Below, in pieces: positions 28,889-40,395 of a DNA stretch of 64,000 nucleotides; positions within the stretch are counted from its first letter, which is position 1; each line of letters begins with the position of its first letter. Origin of the DNA: Georgenia faecalis (GTDB lineage Bacteria > Actinomycetota > Actinomycetes > Actinomycetales > Actinomycetaceae); NCBI RefSeq assembly GCF_003710105.1, contig NZ_CP033325.1:2790001-2854000 (forward strand), written 5' to 3'. The translations under genes were made by a program, and so were the position numbers. Below the pieces are notes generated by a model, which ran no database searches, was not told the DNA's origin, and saw only the letters and a program-made list of their open reading frames with translations.

Positions 28889-30435
28889 GGTTCTCCCTCG
28901 ATGAGCTCGCGCACCACGCCCGGCACGGCGCGGGCCACGTCCGTGGCCCCCGCGGGCCCGCCGCCGCTGGCGCGGACCCCGGCGCGGCCGTGGACGAGCG
29001 CGGCGGTGGCGCCGAGGCGGGCGAGCAGGTCGCCCCCGCGCCGGGTGTCGGACCGCAGCTCGGCCGCGCACCCGGCGAGCAGGGCCCCGGTGATGCCGGT
29101 GAGGACGTCCCCGCTGCCGGCGGTGGCGAGCCACGGCGTGCCGTCGGCCTGGGCGTGGACCGGCCCGTGGGGACCGGCGACGAGCGTGGTCGCGCCCTTG
29201 AGGAGCACGGTGGCGCCGGTGGCGTCGACAGCGGCGCGCAGGTGACGCAGAGGTTCGGCCTCGACCTGCGCGCGGTCGACGTCATGGCCGCGCGAGCGCA
29301 GGAGCGCCGCCAGCTCCCCGGCGTGCGGGGTGAGCAGGGTGGTGGCGGGCAGGCGCTCGGGCAGGAGGGCGAGGGCCCCGGCGTCGGCGACGACGGGCAG
29401 GTCCTCGGCGAGCGCCTGGGCGAGGGCCTCGCGCACCGCGGCGGCACGGTCCGCGGCGGCGGGGTCGATCCCGGAGCCGAGCGCCCAGGCCTGGACCCGG
29501 CCGGGTCCGGGGACCGTCTCGGGGTGGCGGGCGGTGATGAGGGCGGCCGGCTCGGGCGGACCGAGGTAGCGCAGCATGCCCACCCCGGCGCCGAGCGCCC
29601 CGCTCGTGGCGAGCACGGCGGCGCCGGGGTAGCGCGCCGAGCCGGCGACCAGGCCGAGGACACCGCGGGTGTACTTGTGGTCCGCGGCGCCGGGCACCGG
29701 CCACAGGTCGGCCGCGTCGGCGGCGGTGAGCCGCGCGGCCGTCTCCGGCGCGCCGGCGGCGAGGGCGGCGTCGAGACCGAGGTCGACGACCTCGATGCGG
29801 CCCGCGAGGGCCGCGGCCGGCGGGAGGAGGAGCCCCGGCTTGGGGGCGCTCATCGTCACGGTGACGTGCGCGGGCAGGACCGGCCCCGGCAGGGCGCCGT
29901 CGTCGACGCCGATGCCCGAGGGGACGTCGACGGCGACGACGAGGGGCTCGTCGGGGCTGGCGAGCCGCTCGTCGTCCAGCGCCCGCACGGCGCCGGCGAG
30001 CGGCTCGCGGAGGCCGCCGGCGGCCCCGATACCGGTGAGGGCGTCGACCCAGACGCCGGCCCGCCGCGCGAGCGTGAGGAGGGCGAGGACGTCGAGCTCC
30101 GCCCCGGACCGCAGGGGGTGGACCTCGACGCCGGCGGACCGCGCGGTGGCGAGCGCCCGCTCGTGCACGGTGCCGGCGCACAGGGCGGCGAGGACGACGA
30201 GCCCGCGCCGGGCGAGGCGGGCGCCGGCGTAGAGGGCGTCGCCGCCGTTGTTGCCGCCGCCGACGAGGAGGAGGACGACGCTGCCGGGGCGGCGGGCGCC
30301 CAGCGCTCTCAGCTCGCGCAGGACGGTCGTGGCGAGCGCCCCGGCGGCCTGCACCATGAGGGCGTCGGCCGGGGTGGCGGCGAGGACGGGCTCCTCGGCC
30401 GCCTGGATCGCCGCGGCCGGGTACGCGCGGATCAT
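28885..30435 (-). CDS. nnrD: Bifunctional NAD(P)HX epimerase / ADP-dependent NAD(P)HX dehydratase
   Basis: A 516-residue two-domain repair enzyme. The N-terminal ~215 residues are the YjeF_N epimerase ([16 protein letters not shown]), and the rest is the ribokinase-like dehydratase ([26 protein letters not shown]). Together they restore hydrated NAD(P)H to its active form. It overlaps acpS by 4 bp and alr by 4 bp. Confidence 0.95.
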   Translation of the reverse strand: MIRAYPAAAIQAAEEPVLAATPADALMVQAAGALATTVLRELRALGARRPGSVVLLLVGGGNNGGDALYAGARLARRGLVVLAALCAGTVHERALATARSAGVEVHPLRSGAELDVLALLTLARRAGVWVDALTGIGAAGGLREPLAGAVRALDDERLASPDEPLVVAVDVPSGIGVDDGALPGPVLPAHVTVTMSAPKPGLLLPPAAALAGRIEVVDLGLDAALAAGAPETAARLTAADAADLWPVPGAADHKYTRGVLGLVAGSARYPGAAVLATSGALGAGVGMLRYLGPPEPAALITARHPETVPGPGRVQAWALGSGIDPAAADRAAAVREALAQALAEDLPVVADAGALALLPERLPATTLLTPHAGELAALLRSRGHDVDRAQVEAEPLRHLRAAVDATGATVLLKGATTLVAGPHGPVHAQADGTPWLATAGSGDVLTGITGALLAGCAAELRSDTRRGGDLLARLGATAALVHGRAGVRASGGGPAGATDVARAVPGVVRELIEGEP

Positions 30436-30788
30436 GCCGGCCCCTCGGCGACGACGACGGCGGAGGCGATGCCCGCGTCGTGGGAGAGCGAGAGGTGCCA
30501 GCGCACCACCCCGAGCTCGGCGGCCCGGGCGGCGACCGAGGCACGCACGGCGACCACCGGGGCCTGGCCCGGGGTCCGCTCGATGGTGCAGTCCTGCCAG
30601 GACATCCCCCCGGGCGCCCCGAGCGCCTTGGCGATCGCCTCCTTGGCCGCGAACCGCGCCGCCAGCGACGCCGGCGGGAGGTCCCGCTCGGCCGGGGTGA
30701 AGAGCTTCTCCGCCAGGCGCGGGGCGCGCTCGAGGGTGGCGAGGAAGCGCGCGACGTCGACGACGTCGATCCCGACCCCGATGATCAT
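30432..30788 (-). CDS. acpS: Holo-[acyl-carrier-protein] synthase
   Basis: A 118-residue enzyme that transfers 4'-phosphopantetheine from CoA to ACP. The conserved metal/CoA motifs are [10 protein letters not shown] at the N-terminus and [13 protein letters not shown]. The ATG at 30788 is preferred over an upstream in-frame ATG at 30818 because it gives the standard AcpS N-terminus. It overlaps nnrD (ATGA) and starts 4 bp after the glmS stop. Confidence 0.95.
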   Translation of the reverse strand: MIIGVGIDVVDVARFLATLERAPRLAEKLFTPAERDLPPASLAARFAAKEAIAKALGAPGGMSWQDCTIERTPGQAPVVAVRASVAARAAELGVVRWHLSLSHDAGIASAVVVAEGPA

Positions 30789-30792
30789 CGGC

Positions 30793-32649
30793 TCACTCGA
30801 CCGTGACGGACTTGGCAAGGTTGCGGGGCTGGTCGACGTCCAGGCCCTTGGCGGTCGCGAGCTCGCACGCGAAGATCTGCAGCGGCACGACGGCGACGAG
30901 CGGCGTCATCAGCGTGGGCGTCGCGGGGATGCGGATGATGACGTCGGCGTACGGCTCGACGTCGGTGTCCCCCTCCTCGGCGATGACGATGGTGTGCGCA
31001 CCGCGGGCCCGGACCTCCTGGATGTTGGAGACCACCTTGGCGTGCAGGGTGGGGCGCCGCGGCGTGGGCACGACGATGATCACCGGCTGGCCGGTGTCGA
31101 TGAGGGCGATCGGGCCGTGCTTGAGCTCGCCGGCGGCGAACCCCTCGGCATGGATGTAGGCGAGCTCCTTGAGCTTGAGCGCCCCCTCGAGGGCGACCGG
31201 GTAGCCGACGTGGCGCCCGAGGAAGAGCACGGAGGTGACGTCCCGCATGGACCGCGCGATGTCCCGGACCTCCTCCTCGCGGGCGAGGACCTGCTCGATC
31301 TTCTCGGGGAGCCTGGCGAGCTCGGTGAGGTAGCCGGCGACCTCGTCGAGGTACTTCGTCCCGCGGAGCTGGGAGAGGTAGAGGCCGAGGAGGTAGGTCG
31401 CGGTGATCTGGGCGAGGAAGGCCTTGGTCGAGGCGACGGCCACCTCGGGCCCGGCGTGCGTGTAGAGCACGGCGTCGGACTCACGGGCGATCGTCGACCC
31501 GTAGGTGTTGACCACCGCGAGGACCTTCGAGCCCTGCTCCCGGGCGTGCCGGACCGCCATGATCGTGTCCATGGTCTCCCCCGACTGGGAGATGGCCACG
31601 ACGAGGGTCTTCTCGTTGACGACCGGGTCGCGGTAGCGGAACTCGTGGGCGAGCTCGACCTCGACGGGGATGCGGACCCAGTGCTCGACGGCGTACTTCG
31701 CCACGTGCCCGGCGTACGCGGCCGTCCCGCAGGCGACGACGATGATCTTGTCGATGCGCCGCAGGATCGCCTCGTCGATGCGCAGCTCGTCGAGCTGGAG
31801 GTTGCCCTGCTCGTCGGTGCGGCCCAGGAGGGTGTCCGCGACCGCCTTGGGCTGGTCGTGGATCTCCTTGTCCATGAACGTGGGGTAGCCGCCCTTGACG
31901 GCGGCGCTCGCGTCCCACGTCACGGTGAACGGGCGCGGCTCGACCGGCGTGCCGTCGAACCGCGTCACCCGGACGGAGTCGGCGGTGACCGTGACGACCT
32001 CGTCCTGGCCCAGCTCGAGCGCGGAGGAGGTGTGCGAGACGAACGCCGCGACGTCGGAGCCGAGGAAGTTCTCCCCCTCGCCGAGGCCGACGACGAGCGG
32101 GGAGTTGCGGCGTGCGGCGACGACCGTCCCCGGCGCGGCGGCGTGCACCGCGAGGAGGGTGAACGCCCCCTCGAGCATCGCCGCGACCTCGCGCATGGCT
32201 GCGGTGAGGTCGCCGGTGCGCTCATGGGCGGCGGCGAGGAGGTGGGCGACCACCTCGGTGTCGGTCTGGGAGGTGAACGGCACGCCGGCCTCCGCGAGCG
32301 GCCGGCGCAGCGCGGCGTAGTTCTCGATGATCCCGTTGTGGATGACGGCGAGGCGGCCGTCGGTGGAGGTGTGGGGGTGCGCGTTGGTGTCGGTCGGGGC
32401 GCCGTGCGTGGCCCACCGGGTGTGCCCGATGGCCGCCGTCGCCGGGGGCAGCGGCGCCGCCTCGAGCGCCCCCAGCAGGTTGGCCAGCTTGCCGGCACGC
32501 TTGCGCACGACGAGCCCCTCGCCGGTGACCAGTGCCACACCCGCGGAGTCGTACCCCCGGTACTCGAGGCGGGCGAGGCCCTCCAGGACGACCTCCAGGG
32601 GGCGGGCGGACGGCGAGGCCGGCCCGACGTAACCGACGATTCCGCACAT
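30793..32649 (-). CDS. glmS: Glutamine-fructose-6-phosphate aminotransferase
   Basis: A 618-residue enzyme producing glucosamine-6-phosphate, the first step to UDP-GlcNAc. The N-terminal glutaminase has its nucleophile Cys2 (MCGIVGYVG). Two SIS sugar-isomerase domains follow (SQSGETMDT and the end [13 protein letters not shown]). GlmM, the next enzyme of the pathway, is encoded at 34388-35737. Confidence 0.97.
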   Translation of the reverse strand: MCGIVGYVGPASPSARPLEVVLEGLARLEYRGYDSAGVALVTGEGLVVRKRAGKLANLLGALEAAPLPPATAAIGHTRWATHGAPTDTNAHPHTSTDGRLAVIHNGIIENYAALRRPLAEAGVPFTSQTDTEVVAHLLAAAHERTGDLTAAMREVAAMLEGAFTLLAVHAAAPGTVVAARRNSPLVVGLGEGENFLGSDVAAFVSHTSSALELGQDEVVTVTADSVRVTRFDGTPVEPRPFTVTWDASAAVKGGYPTFMDKEIHDQPKAVADTLLGRTDEQGNLQLDELRIDEAILRRIDKIIVVACGTAAYAGHVAKYAVEHWVRIPVEVELAHEFRYRDPVVNEKTLVVAISQSGETMDTIMAVRHAREQGSKVLAVVNTYGSTIARESDAVLYTHAGPEVAVASTKAFLAQITATYLLGLYLSQLRGTKYLDEVAGYLTELARLPEKIEQVLAREEEVRDIARSMRDVTSVLFLGRHVGYPVALEGALKLKELAYIHAEGFAAGELKHGPIALIDTGQPVIIVVPTPRRPTLHAKVVSNIQEVRARGAHTIVIAEEGDTDVEPYADVIIRIPATPTLMTPLVAVVPLQIFACELATAKGLDVDQPRNLAKSVTVE

Positions 32650-32746
32650 GCGCCCGAGGGTAACGCGGTCCGGCCCGGCGCCCGTACCCGGCTCTCCGCG
32701 CCGCACGCCGGCGGGGGCAGGCCCGCGGGTGCGCCAGACTTGCGCA

Positions 32747-33700
32747 GTGACCTCGCCCGGCGGCTCTCCGCCCTCACCCTTCGTCGAGTTCGACCGCGAG
32801 TCGTGGAGCCGGCTGTCGGCGTCCACCCCGCTACCGCTCACCGACGCGGACGTGCGCCGCCTGCGCGGCCTGGGCGACCCCGTGGACCTCGCCGAGGTCG
32901 ACACCGTCTACCGGCCCCTGTCCCGGCTGCTCGGCCTCTACGTCGACGCCGCGCGTCGGCTCGACGCGTCCACCGCGACGTTCCTCGGCGGGCCCGTGGC
33001 GCGCACGCCCTACGTCATCGGGGTCGCGGGCTCGGTCGCCGTCGGCAAGTCGACGACGTCGCGGGTGCTGCGCGAGCTCATGCGCCGCTGGCCGGGCACC
33101 CCGAACGTCGAGCTGGTCACCACCGACGGCTTCCTGCACCCCAACGCCGAGCTCGAGCGGCGCGGGATCCTCGACCGCAAGGGCTTCCCCGAGTCCTACG
33201 ACCAGCGGGCCCTGCTGCGCTTCCTCGCGGCGGTCAAGGCCGGCGTGGCCGAGGTGAGCGCCCCGGTCTACGACCACCTCACCTACGACATCGTCCCGGG
33301 GGCGTCGGTGCCGGTGCGCAACCCCGACGTCCTCATCGTCGAGGGCCTCAACGTGCTCCAGCCGGCGCGGACGACAGCGGACGGGTCCCCCAGCCTCGCC
33401 GTGAGCGACTTCTTCGACTTCTCCCTCTACGTCGACGCCCGGACGTCGGACGTGCGGCGCTGGTACGTCGAGCGCTTCCTCTCGCTGCGCCGAACGGCCT
33501 TCGCGGAGCCGCAGTCGTACTTCCACCGCTACGCGAGCCTCGACGACGACGCGGCGGTCGCCAAGGCGACGTCGATCTGGGCGACGATCAACGAACCGAA
33601 CCTCGTGCAGAACATCCTGCCCACCCGGGGCCGGGCGACGCTGGTGCTCACCAAGGCGGGCGACCACCGCATGCACCGCATGCGGCTGCGCAAGGTCTGA
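32747..33700 (+). CDS. coaA: Type I pantothenate kinase
   Basis: A 317-residue P-loop kinase phosphorylating pantothenate at the start of CoA synthesis. The P-loop is [12 protein letters not shown] (residues 92-103), followed by TTDGFLHPN and the [11 protein letters not shown] segment. The GTG at 32747 is inferred from the N-terminal family start. It is divergent from glmS across 97 bp. Confidence 0.96.
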   Translation: MTSPGGSPPSPFVEFDRESWSRLSASTPLPLTDADVRRLRGLGDPVDLAEVDTVYRPLSRLLGLYVDAARRLDASTATFLGGPVARTPYVIGVAGSVAVGKSTTSRVLRELMRRWPGTPNVELVTTDGFLHPNAELERRGILDRKGFPESYDQRALLRFLAAVKAGVAEVSAPVYDHLTYDIVPGASVPVRNPDVLIVEGLNVLQPARTTADGSPSLAVSDFFDFSLYVDARTSDVRRWYVERFLSLRRTAFAEPQSYFHRYASLDDDAAVAKATSIWATINEPNLVQNILPTRGRATLVLTKAGDHRMHRMRLRKV

Positions 33701-33704
33701 CGGC

Positions 33705-34391
33705 TCAGGCGCCGGCGGGGGGACCCTCCGGGGCGCCGCCCTCGACGGCGGGGCCGTCGACCGCGGCACCGTCGTCCGCGCGGCCCATCCGCCGGGACAC
33801 CCGCTTGAGGACGGCGTCGACGACGAACCCGAGCAGGACGCCGCCGAGCACCCCCACCGCGACCGCGACGAGCGGGTGCTCGTGGAGGAACACCCCGGCG
33901 CCCATGCCGAGCAGCGTGGAGTAGCCGCCCCAGATCACCGCGGCGATGGCGGCGATGACGATGAACCGGCGCCGGGGGTAGGCGACGGCCCCCGCGGTCA
34001 TGTTGACGGCCACGCGGCCGACCGGGACGAACCGCGCGGAGAGGATGAACACCGTGCCCCGGGTCGCCAGCGCGCGGCTCGCCCATGCCAGGGCCCCCTG
34101 GCCCCGGTCGCCCTGGAACATCCGCAACCGGTGGATGGGGACCTTGGTGCCCACCCCGAACGCGATGAGGTCCCCGCTGAACGCGCCGGCCGCGGCCGCC
34201 GCGATGAGCAGCCAGAGGCTCGGGCCCTCCCCGGTGATGGCGAGGACGGCGACCGCGATGACGACGGACTCGCTCGGCACCGGCGGGAAGAACCCGTCGA
34301 TGGTGGCGAGCACGAAGACCGCGAGGAGGATCCAGGGCGAGCCGGCGAGGCCGAGGACGGACTCCTCGACCGCCGCCATGAGCTCGGTCAC
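33705..34391 (-). CDS. DedA-family membrane protein
   Basis: A 228-residue VTT/SNARE-associated-domain protein with several hydrophobic segments, the [11 protein letters not shown] loop and the FGVGTKV...[16 protein letters not shown] block typical of DedA. Family members are proposed to help lipid-carrier recycling or membrane homeostasis. The GTG start overlaps the glmM stop by four bases. Its stop is 4 bp from the convergent coaA stop. Confidence 0.92.
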   Translation of the reverse strand: MTELMAAVEESVLGLAGSPWILLAVFVLATIDGFFPPVPSESVVIAVAVLAITGEGPSLWLLIAAAAAGAFSGDLIAFGVGTKVPIHRLRMFQGDRGQGALAWASRALATRGTVFILSARFVPVGRVAVNMTAGAVAYPRRRFIVIAAIAAVIWGGYSTLLGMGAGVFLHEHPLVAVAVGVLGGVLLGFVVDAVLKRVSRRMGRADDGAAVDGPAVEGGAPEGPPAGA

Positions 34392-35737
34392 AACGCCAGC
34401 CGGTCCTTCACCACGCCCGCAAGCCGACGGGCGACGTCGTCGGCCTGGTCCTGGGAGGCCGCCTCGACCATGACGCGCACGAGCGGCTCGGTGCCCGAGG
34501 GACGCAGGAGCACGCGGCCGGTCTCCCCGAGCTCGCGCTCGGCCCCGGCCACCGCGTCGAGGAGGGCCTCGTCGGAGGCGGTGCGGGACTTGTCGACGCC
34601 GGGGACGTTGACGAGCACCTGCGGCAGCCGGTGCACGACGGAGGCGAGGTCCGCCAGCGGCCGCCCGGTGCGCACCACCTGCGCGCCGATGAGCAGCGCG
34701 CTGAGCAGCCCGTCACCGGTGGAGGCGTGCGCCGAGTTGATGATGTGCCCGGACTGCTCCCCGCCCAGGGTGTGCCCGCCGGCGCGCATCGCCTCGAGGA
34801 CGTACCGGTCACCGACGGCCGTCTGGACGGTGGCGATGCCGGCGTCGCGCATGGCGAGCAGGAGACCGAGGTTGCTCATGACGGTGACGACGAGGGTGTC
34901 GTTGGCGAGCGTGCCCTCCTCCTTCATCGCCACGGCGAGCAGGCCCATGATCTGGTCGCCGTCGACGAGCGCACCCGTGTGGTCCACCGCCAGGCAGCGG
35001 TCGGCGTCGCCGTCGAAGGCGACGCCCAGGTCCGCGCCCGAGGCGACGGTGACCGCCTGGAGCTGCTCCGGGTGCGTGGAGCCGCAGGCGTCGTTGATGT
35101 TGCGCCCGTCGGGGGAGGCGTTGATGACGACGACGTCGGCCCCCGCCTCGCGCAGCGCCAGCGGCCCGACCGCGCTGGCGGCGCCGTTGGCGCAGTCGAC
35201 GGCGATCCGCAGGCCGGCGAGGTCGACGCCGACGGCGGAGACGAGGTGGTCGACGTAGGCGCGGTCGGCGGCCCGGGCGTCCTCGCCGATGGAGCCGACC
35301 TGGGCACCGACGGGGCGCTCCCACTGGGCGCCGAGCCGCGCCTCGATGGCGTCCTCGACGGCGTCGTCGAGCTTGCGGCCGCCGCGCGCGAAGAACTTGA
35401 TGCCGTTGTCCGGCATGGGGTTGTGCGAGGCGGAGATGACGACGCCGAGGTCGACGTCCATGCTCGACGTGAGGTATGCGACGCCGGGCGTGGGCAGCAC
35501 GCCGACCTGGATGACGTCGACGCCGGCACTGGCCAGGCCCGCGGCGATGGCCGAGCCGAGGAACTCCCCCGACAGCCGGGTGTCCCGACCGATGACCGCC
35601 CGCGGGCGGTGGCCGTCGAACTGGCCAGAGGTCGCGAGCACGTGGGCGGCGGCAGCGCCGAGGTCGAGGGCGAGCTCCGCGCTCACGTCCCGGTTGGCCA
35701 GCCCACGGACCCCGTCGGTCCCGAACAGTCGCGGCAT
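34388..35737 (-). CDS. glmM: Phosphoglucosamine mutase
   Basis: A 449-residue hexose-phosphate mutase converting GlcN-6-P to GlcN-1-P. The N-terminus is [11 protein letters not shown]. The phosphorylated Ser104 is in ISASHNP, and the metal-binding loop AFDGDADRC is present. The ATG at 35737 has AGGAG upstream. It follows rplM-rpsI in the common actinobacterial order, but a terminator separates them. Confidence 0.97.
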   Translation of the reverse strand: MPRLFGTDGVRGLANRDVSAELALDLGAAAAHVLATSGQFDGHRPRAVIGRDTRLSGEFLGSAIAAGLASAGVDVIQVGVLPTPGVAYLTSSMDVDLGVVISASHNPMPDNGIKFFARGGRKLDDAVEDAIEARLGAQWERPVGAQVGSIGEDARAADRAYVDHLVSAVGVDLAGLRIAVDCANGAASAVGPLALREAGADVVVINASPDGRNINDACGSTHPEQLQAVTVASGADLGVAFDGDADRCLAVDHTGALVDGDQIMGLLAVAMKEEGTLANDTLVVTVMSNLGLLLAMRDAGIATVQTAVGDRYVLEAMRAGGHTLGGEQSGHIINSAHASTGDGLLSALLIGAQVVRTGRPLADLASVVHRLPQVLVNVPGVDKSRTASDEALLDAVAGAERELGETGRVLLRPSGTEPLVRVMVEAASQDQADDVARRLAGVVKDRLAL

Positions 35738-35883
35738 CAGCTCTCCTTGTCTTCGAACGACCCCGCCGGCCGCACTGGGGACCATCGTGGCACGCTCGCG
35801 CACGTGCGGGGACGCGCGGCCGGTGAGGGGGATGTGCGGATCCGGTGCGGAGCCGACGCGGCCCGGGACCCCGCCCCGGTACG

Positions 35884-35923
35884 CGAACGGCCCCGCCGGG
35901 CGAGTGCCTGGCGGGGCCGTTCG
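35884..35923 (-). terminator. Terminator after rpsI
   Basis: CGAACGGCCCCGCC and its exact complement GGCGGGGCCGTTCG make a perfect 14-bp stem with a 12-base loop, 13 bp after the rpsI stop on the minus strand. Confidence 0.88.
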
Positions 35924-35936
35924 GAAGCAGCGCGGG

Positions 35937-36428
35937 TCAGCGCTTGGAGTACTGGGGGGCCTTGCGGGCCTTCTTGAGTCCGGCCTTCTTGCTCTCCACG
36001 ACGCGGGCGTCGCGGGTGAGGAAGCCGGCCTTCTTCAGCGCGGGGCGGTTCGACTCGGTGTCGATCGCGTTGAGCGCCCGGGCCACACCGAGGCGCAGCG
36101 CGCCGGCCTGGCCGGAGATCCCACCGCCGTCGATACGCGCGACCACGTCGAAGCGGCCCTCGATGTCCAGGAGGGCGAACGGGGCGTTGACGAGCTGCTG
36201 GTGCAGCTTGTTGGGGAAGTAGTCCTCGAGCGTGCGCCCGTTGACCTTCCACTGCCCGGTTCCGGGGACGAGGCGGACGCGGGCAACCGCTTCCTTGCGG
36301 CGCCCGATGGCCTGGCCCGGAGCGGTGATGCTCTGGCCCAGACCGGCTGCGGGGGCAGCACTCTCGCTGGTGTAGCTGCTGGGGACGGACTCGTCGTCCA
36401 GCTCGATCTCGGCAGTGGTCTCAGCCAC
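35937..36428 (-). CDS. rpsI: Ribosomal protein S9
   Basis: A 163-residue small-subunit protein. The core starts at [15 protein letters not shown] and ends with the tRNA-contacting tail [11 protein letters not shown]. About 50 N-terminal residues (acidic, Ser-rich) extend the ~130-residue bacterial core, as in many actinobacteria. The GTG start has AGGAG upstream. It is co-transcribed with rplM 50 bp upstream. Confidence 0.96.
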   Translation of the reverse strand: MAETTAEIELDDESVPSSYTSESAAPAAGLGQSITAPGQAIGRRKEAVARVRLVPGTGQWKVNGRTLEDYFPNKLHQQLVNAPFALLDIEGRFDVVARIDGGGISGQAGALRLGVARALNAIDTESNRPALKKAGFLTRDARVVESKKAGLKKARKAPQYSKR

Positions 36429-36478
36429 AGTTCTCCTCGTGTCCTGTTGAGAGGGCACCCGCACCGCAGAGGCGGTGG

Positions 36479-36922
36479 TTACTGGGCGACCTGGGTGATC
36501 TCGAACGTCTGCGGCTTCTGAGCGGAGTGCGGGTGCTCAGGACCGGCGTAGACCTTCAGCTTGCGGAGCTGGGCGCGGCCCAGCGTGGTCTTGGGGACCA
36601 TGCCCCGGACTGCCTTCTCGACCGCGCGAGCCGGGTGCTTGGCGAGGAGCTGGGCGTAGTTGGTCGCCTTGAGACCACCCGGGAAGCCGGAGTGGTGGTA
36701 GGCGATCTTGTCCTCGCGCTTGCTGCCGGTGAGGGCGACCTTCTCGGCATTGATGACGACGACGAAGTCACCGTTGTCCACGTGCGATGCGAACGTCGCC
36801 TTGTGCTTCCCACGGAGCAGGGTCGCGACCTGGGTCGCCAGTCGGCCGAGGACGACGTCGGTGGCGTCGATGACGTACCAGTTCTTCTCGACGTCGCCGG
36901 GCTTCGGTGTGTACGTGCGCAC
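36479..36922 (-). CDS. rplM: Ribosomal protein L13
   Basis: A 147-residue large-subunit protein of normal length, with VVLGRLAT and [14 protein letters not shown] near the N-terminus and [13 protein letters not shown] near the end. The GTG start is set by the [16 protein letters not shown]-terminus typical of actinobacteria. It is the first gene of the rplM-rpsI unit. The 273-bp gap to the divergent DUF5709 gene should hold its promoter, but no convincing boxes were seen. Confidence 0.97.
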   Translation of the reverse strand: MRTYTPKPGDVEKNWYVIDATDVVLGRLATQVATLLRGKHKATFASHVDNGDFVVVINAEKVALTGSKREDKIAYHHSGFPGGLKATNYAQLLAKHPARAVEKAVRGMVPKTTLGRAQLRKLKVYAGPEHPHSAQKPQTFEITQVAQ

Positions 36923-37195
36923 GGGCGTAGCCTTCGTTTCTTCTGCGTATCTAGCGGGCGGCAGCGCGAGCCGCTGCCCATGGTCAGGTGGTGCTCGCTT
37001 GAGCTCATCCGCCGCTCGTCCGGCGAGTGGGAGGCACCGGGAGCGCATGGGGATGCCAGGCGACATCAAAGGGTACGCCGGGGCGGCGCCGCGGTCAAAA
37101 CTGGTGGGAGCGACGCGGGTCTCCGCACGGTCCGGGGACCGGCCCGCGCACCGGCCCGTCGTGCGAGCACCGGCGGTCGATGGCAGCCTGAGCCT

Positions 37196-37729
37196 ATGAG
37201 TGAGAACGACATGTCGGTCGAGCCCGACACCTCGGAAGCGGCCGCGTCCATGGACACCACGGCAGACACCTCGGCCACCCGGCAGGACCCCTCCCTCGCG
37301 GGTGAGGGGGACACCGACCAGCTGCAGAAGGAGGAGATGCTCGTCGAGCGCGGGGTCGACGACCTCGCGGACGAGGGCGTCTCCCCGCCCGAGCGGGACC
37401 CCCTGCGGGGCCTCAACCTCACGCCCCGGGAGCAGGTCGAGGGGGACACCCTCGCCGAGCGGCTCGAGCAGGAGCAGCCCGAGGTGTGGGAGGAGGCCGG
37501 CGACCAGCCCCTCCCCGACCGCCAGCCCGACCGCGCGGGGCGCCTCGAGGCGCTCCCCGACGACGACGACCCCACGGACACCGTGGGCGAGGCGCAGTCG
37601 TCCTGGGCGGCGGACGTCGGCGTCGCCGGCGGCGCCGCGACCGCCGAGGAGGCGGCCATGCACATCGTCGACGAGGACGAGGCCCCCGGGCTCACCGGCC
37701 TGGTCGACGAGGGCGGCACGCCCGGCTGA
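37196..37729 (+). CDS. DUF5709-domain protein
   Basis: A 177-residue, strongly acidic protein without signal or membrane segments. The middle part ([20 protein letters not shown] and [20 protein letters not shown]) matches the actinobacterial DUF5709 family. Its function is unknown. Composition suggests a largely disordered protein. It is transcribed opposite to the neighbouring rplM and truA. Confidence 0.75.
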   Translation: MSENDMSVEPDTSEAAASMDTTADTSATRQDPSLAGEGDTDQLQKEEMLVERGVDDLADEGVSPPERDPLRGLNLTPREQVEGDTLAERLEQEQPEVWEEAGDQPLPDRQPDRAGRLEALPDDDDPTDTVGEAQSSWAADVGVAGGAATAEEAAMHIVDEDEAPGLTGLVDEGGTPG

Positions 37730-37803
37730 CCGCCGACCGGTTCGCGCCTTCGGCGTCCGCCCCCATCCACGTCCGCCCCTTCGGCGTACGTCCGCACCAC
37801 GTC

Positions 37804-37872
37804 CGCCCCCTCCCTCGTGATCCTGCCGCGTGCAGGAGCCGGTGTCGCTACCGGTCCGCGAGGCAGGGGGCG
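37804..37872. terminator. Three-way-junction structured element between DUF5709 gene and truA
   Basis: In the gap between the converging genes, the outer arms 37804-37817 and 37859-37872 pair over 14 positions with one C/C mismatch. They enclose two further hairpins: CCTGC/GCAGG (37822-37836) and CCGGT/ACCGG (37839-37854). The whole folds as a 69-base cloverleaf-like junction. A bidirectional terminator is the simplest reading. It lacks tRNA landmarks such as an acceptor CCA or TTC loop. Confidence 0.6.
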
Positions 37873-37883
37873 TTCGTGCGTGC

Positions 37884-38789
37884 TCAGCCGGTCGCCGGAG
37901 GCGTCGGCAGCGTCCGCACGGCGCGGGCCTCCAGGGCCCGCGCCGCCAGGTGCACGTCGTCGGGGTAGCCGACCTCCTCGAGGGTGAGGCCGCGGGCCGG
38001 GGCGACGGTGACGGCCGGGTCCCGCCGACCGGCCGCGAGCACCTCCCGCGGCCACTCCACACCCCGGCGGCCCTCCCCCACGGCCAGGTGCGCCCCGACG
38101 AGGGCCCGCACCATGGAGTGGCAGAACGCGTCGGCGCGCACCGTCGCCACGACGAGGCCGGCGTCGGGCTCGCCCTCGCCCGCTCGTCGCCAGTGGAGGT
38201 CGAGCAGCGTGCGGATCGTCGTGGCGCCCTCGCGTGGCTTGCAGTACGCCGCGAAGTCGTGCTCCCCGAGCAGCCAAGCGCCCGCGGCGGCCATGGCGGC
38301 GACGTCGAGCGGGCGGGGGTGCCACAGGACGTGCGCCCGGGCCAACGGGTCGCGGCGCCGCGGCTCGTCGGCGATCCGGTAGGCGTAGCGGCGCCAGACC
38401 GCGCTGAACCGCGCGTCGAACCCGGGCGGCGCCACGCGCACCCCCGTGACGACGACGTCGCTCGCCCCGGCGCGGCCCAGCACCCCCGTGAGGCGCGTCA
38501 GCAGCGCCTCCTCGGGGCGGTGGGCGGACCGCCCGGGCACCGCCTCCCAGGCGGAGAGCGGGACGTCGACATGGGCCACCTGGCCGCGAGCGTGGACGCC
38601 GGCGTCGGTCCGGCCGGCCACGGTGAGCCGGGCCGGCACGGGCAGCCGCAGGACGGTCGTCAGCGCCTCCTCGAGGACGCCCTGGACCGTGCGCAGGCCA
38701 GGCTGCGCCGCCCAGCCGGCGAACGCCGCGCCGTCGTAGGCGAGGTCCAGGCGGACCCGCACGAGGTCGGTGGTCCCGGCGTCCGTCAC
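37884..38789 (-). CDS. truA: tRNA pseudouridine(38-40) synthase
   Basis: A 301-residue pseudouridine synthase modifying the anticodon stem-loop. Catalytic Asp62 lies in [13 protein letters not shown], and VRRYAYRI-like (WRRYAYRI) and [11 protein letters not shown] are present. The GTG start at 38789 gives the usual TruA N-terminus. In many actinobacteria truA follows rplQ directly; here two genes intervene. Confidence 0.95.
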   Translation of the reverse strand: MTDAGTTDLVRVRLDLAYDGAAFAGWAAQPGLRTVQGVLEEALTTVLRLPVPARLTVAGRTDAGVHARGQVAHVDVPLSAWEAVPGRSAHRPEEALLTRLTGVLGRAGASDVVVTGVRVAPPGFDARFSAVWRRYAYRIADEPRRRDPLARAHVLWHPRPLDVAAMAAAGAWLLGEHDFAAYCKPREGATTIRTLLDLHWRRAGEGEPDAGLVVATVRADAFCHSMVRALVGAHLAVGEGRRGVEWPREVLAAGRRDPAVTVAPARGLTLEEVGYPDDVHLAARALEARAVRTLPTPPATG

Positions 38790-38831
38790 GGAGCCGAGGC
38801 TACCGCCGCCGCCCGCCGCTAGGCTCCGGGA

Positions 38832-39593
38832 GTGACCTCCGGCCCCACCACCCTCGCCGTCGACTGCGGCGGCGGCGGGCTCAAGGCCTCCGTCCTCGAC
38901 GCGGCCGGCACCATGCACGCCCAGCCGGTGCGGGCGCGCACGCCCTACCCGCTGCCGCCGGACCGCCTCGTCGCCGCCGTCGCCTCCCTCGCCGACCAGC
39001 TCCCCCCGGCCGACCGCGTCACCGTCGGCATGCCGGGCATGCTGCGGCACGGCGTCGTCGTCGCGACGCCGCACTACGTCACCCGCGCGGGCCCGCGCAC
39101 CCGGGTCCTGCCCGAGCTCGTCGAGGCGTGGGCGGGCTTCGACATGCGGGGCGCCCTCGAGCAGGGCCTCGGGATGCCGGCGCTCGTCCTCAACGACGCC
39201 GAGGTCCACGGCGCCGGCGTGGTGGCCGGCGCGGGCCTGGAGATGGTCCTCACCCTGGGCACCGGCCTGGGCAACGCGGTCTTCGACGGCGGGGTGCTCG
39301 CGCCCCACGCCGAGCTGAGCCAGGCGACCGTGCGCTGGGGCCTCACCTACGACGACTACATCGGCGAGCACGAGCGGCTACGCCTCGGGGACGCCATGTG
39401 GTCGCGCCGAGCCCGCCGCGTCGTGGAGGCCCTGCGGCCCATGTACCTGTGGGACCGCCTCTACCTCGGCGGCGGCAACTCGCGCCGGATCAGCCCGCAG
39501 GTCTCCACCCGCCTCGGCGATGACGTCGTCATCGTCCCCAACAGCGCGGGGATCGTCGGCGGAGTGCGCGCGTGGGAGCTGGCGGCGCGCTAG
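38832..39593 (+). CDS. ROK-family protein, polyphosphate-glucokinase-like
   Basis: A 253-residue ASKHA-fold sugar kinase. The N-terminal phosphate loop is [24 protein letters not shown] carries the catalytic Asp position, and [21 protein letters not shown] follows. The ROK zinc motif (CxCGxxGC) is absent, as in polyphosphate/ATP glucokinases of actinobacteria. A glucose phosphorylating role is inferred. GTG start. Its stop overlaps the convergent hydrolase stop through a shared CTAG palindrome. Confidence 0.75.
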   Translation: MTSGPTTLAVDCGGGGLKASVLDAAGTMHAQPVRARTPYPLPPDRLVAAVASLADQLPPADRVTVGMPGMLRHGVVVATPHYVTRAGPRTRVLPELVEAWAGFDMRGALEQGLGMPALVLNDAEVHGAGVVAGAGLEMVLTLGTGLGNAVFDGGVLAPHAELSQATVRWGLTYDDYIGEHERLRLGDAMWSRRARRVVEALRPMYLWDRLYLGGGNSRRISPQVSTRLGDDVVIVPNSAGIVGGVRAWELAAR

Positions 39594-40297
39594 CGCACCT
39601 CGGCGACGAGCTCGAGGACCTGCCGCGTGAACGCCACCGGCCGGACCAGCGAGACGAGGTGGGTGGCCCCCGGGACGACGACGAGCCGGCCCCGGGCGCA
39701 CGCCGCCAGCAGGGTCCGCTCCTCGAGCCGGAAGTGGTCCCACCGCCCGTTGACGAGCCGCACGGGCACGTCCCCCAGTGCGCGGAGGTCGGCGACGGGA
39801 TCGAGCCCGCCGACGTCGGCGAGCACGGCGTCCATCACCCCCACCGCCATCCCGCCGACCGCGAGGTCGTCGAGCGCCTGCGCCGGCAGCACCCGGCGGG
39901 CGAGCGCGTCGTTGAGCCCCGCGCCGCGGTCCGGCAGCCGTTCGATGAGGGAGGCCAGCGCGCGGTAGCCCGCGAGGCCGGGCCCGCGGGGACGGGTGGA
40001 GCAGGCGGCGGCGAGGACGGCGGCGGGCCGGCGCGCGGTGGAGGCGGCCCAGTGCAGGGCGAGGTAGCCACCCAGGGACACCCCGACGACGACCACCGGT
40101 CCGCCGGCCGACGAGGCGGCCTCGTCCAGCGTGGCGAGGGCACCGGCGACGGTGAACGCCTCCCCGCGGCGGGCGCCGTGACCCGGCAGGTCGGGGGCCA
40201 GTGCGGGCACCGCGGCCCGGTCCAGCGCGGCGAGCTGGGCGCGCCACATCGAGGCGGACGCCCGCACCCCGTGGACGAGGAGGACGGTCGGGTTCAC
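39590..40297 (-). CDS. Alpha/beta hydrolase
   Basis: A 235-residue complete hydrolase. The nucleophile elbow is GVSLGGY, the acid lies in NGRWDHFR, and the His is in PGATHLVS. LLVHGVRASASMW provides the oxyanion region. The substrate is unknown; a carboxylesterase or lactonase-like activity is possible. It lies downstream of rplQ behind a terminator. Confidence 0.85.
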   Translation of the reverse strand: MNPTVLLVHGVRASASMWRAQLAALDRAAVPALAPDLPGHGARRGEAFTVAGALATLDEAASSAGGPVVVVGVSLGGYLALHWAASTARRPAAVLAAACSTRPRGPGLAGYRALASLIERLPDRGAGLNDALARRVLPAQALDDLAVGGMAVGVMDAVLADVGGLDPVADLRALGDVPVRLVNGRWDHFRLEERTLLAACARGRLVVVPGATHLVSLVRPVAFTRQVLELVAEVR

Positions 40298-40351
40298 GTC
40301 ACCAGGCTAGAGGCGCACCGGTGGTCCGCACCGTTGCGCCCGGGTGCACGA

Positions 40352-40383
40352 CAGCGCCGGGCACCCGAAGGTGCCCGGCGCTG
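40352..40383 (-). terminator. Terminator after rplQ
   Basis: CAGCGCCGGGCACC, a CGAA tetraloop and the exact complement form a 14-bp stem 12 bp after the rplQ stop. It ends the alpha-operon transcript. Confidence 0.88.
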
Positions 40384-40395
40384 CACGCGATGGGG

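Noticed and set aside
28990-33924. A long plus-strand open frame across nnrD-coaA
   Set aside because: It crosses several genes that are clear on the other strand or in another frame. No family match is visible in its composition.
37804-37872. A tRNA gene
   Set aside because: The fold has three stems only, no T-loop TTC or anticodon-loop pattern, and a 14-bp outer stem.
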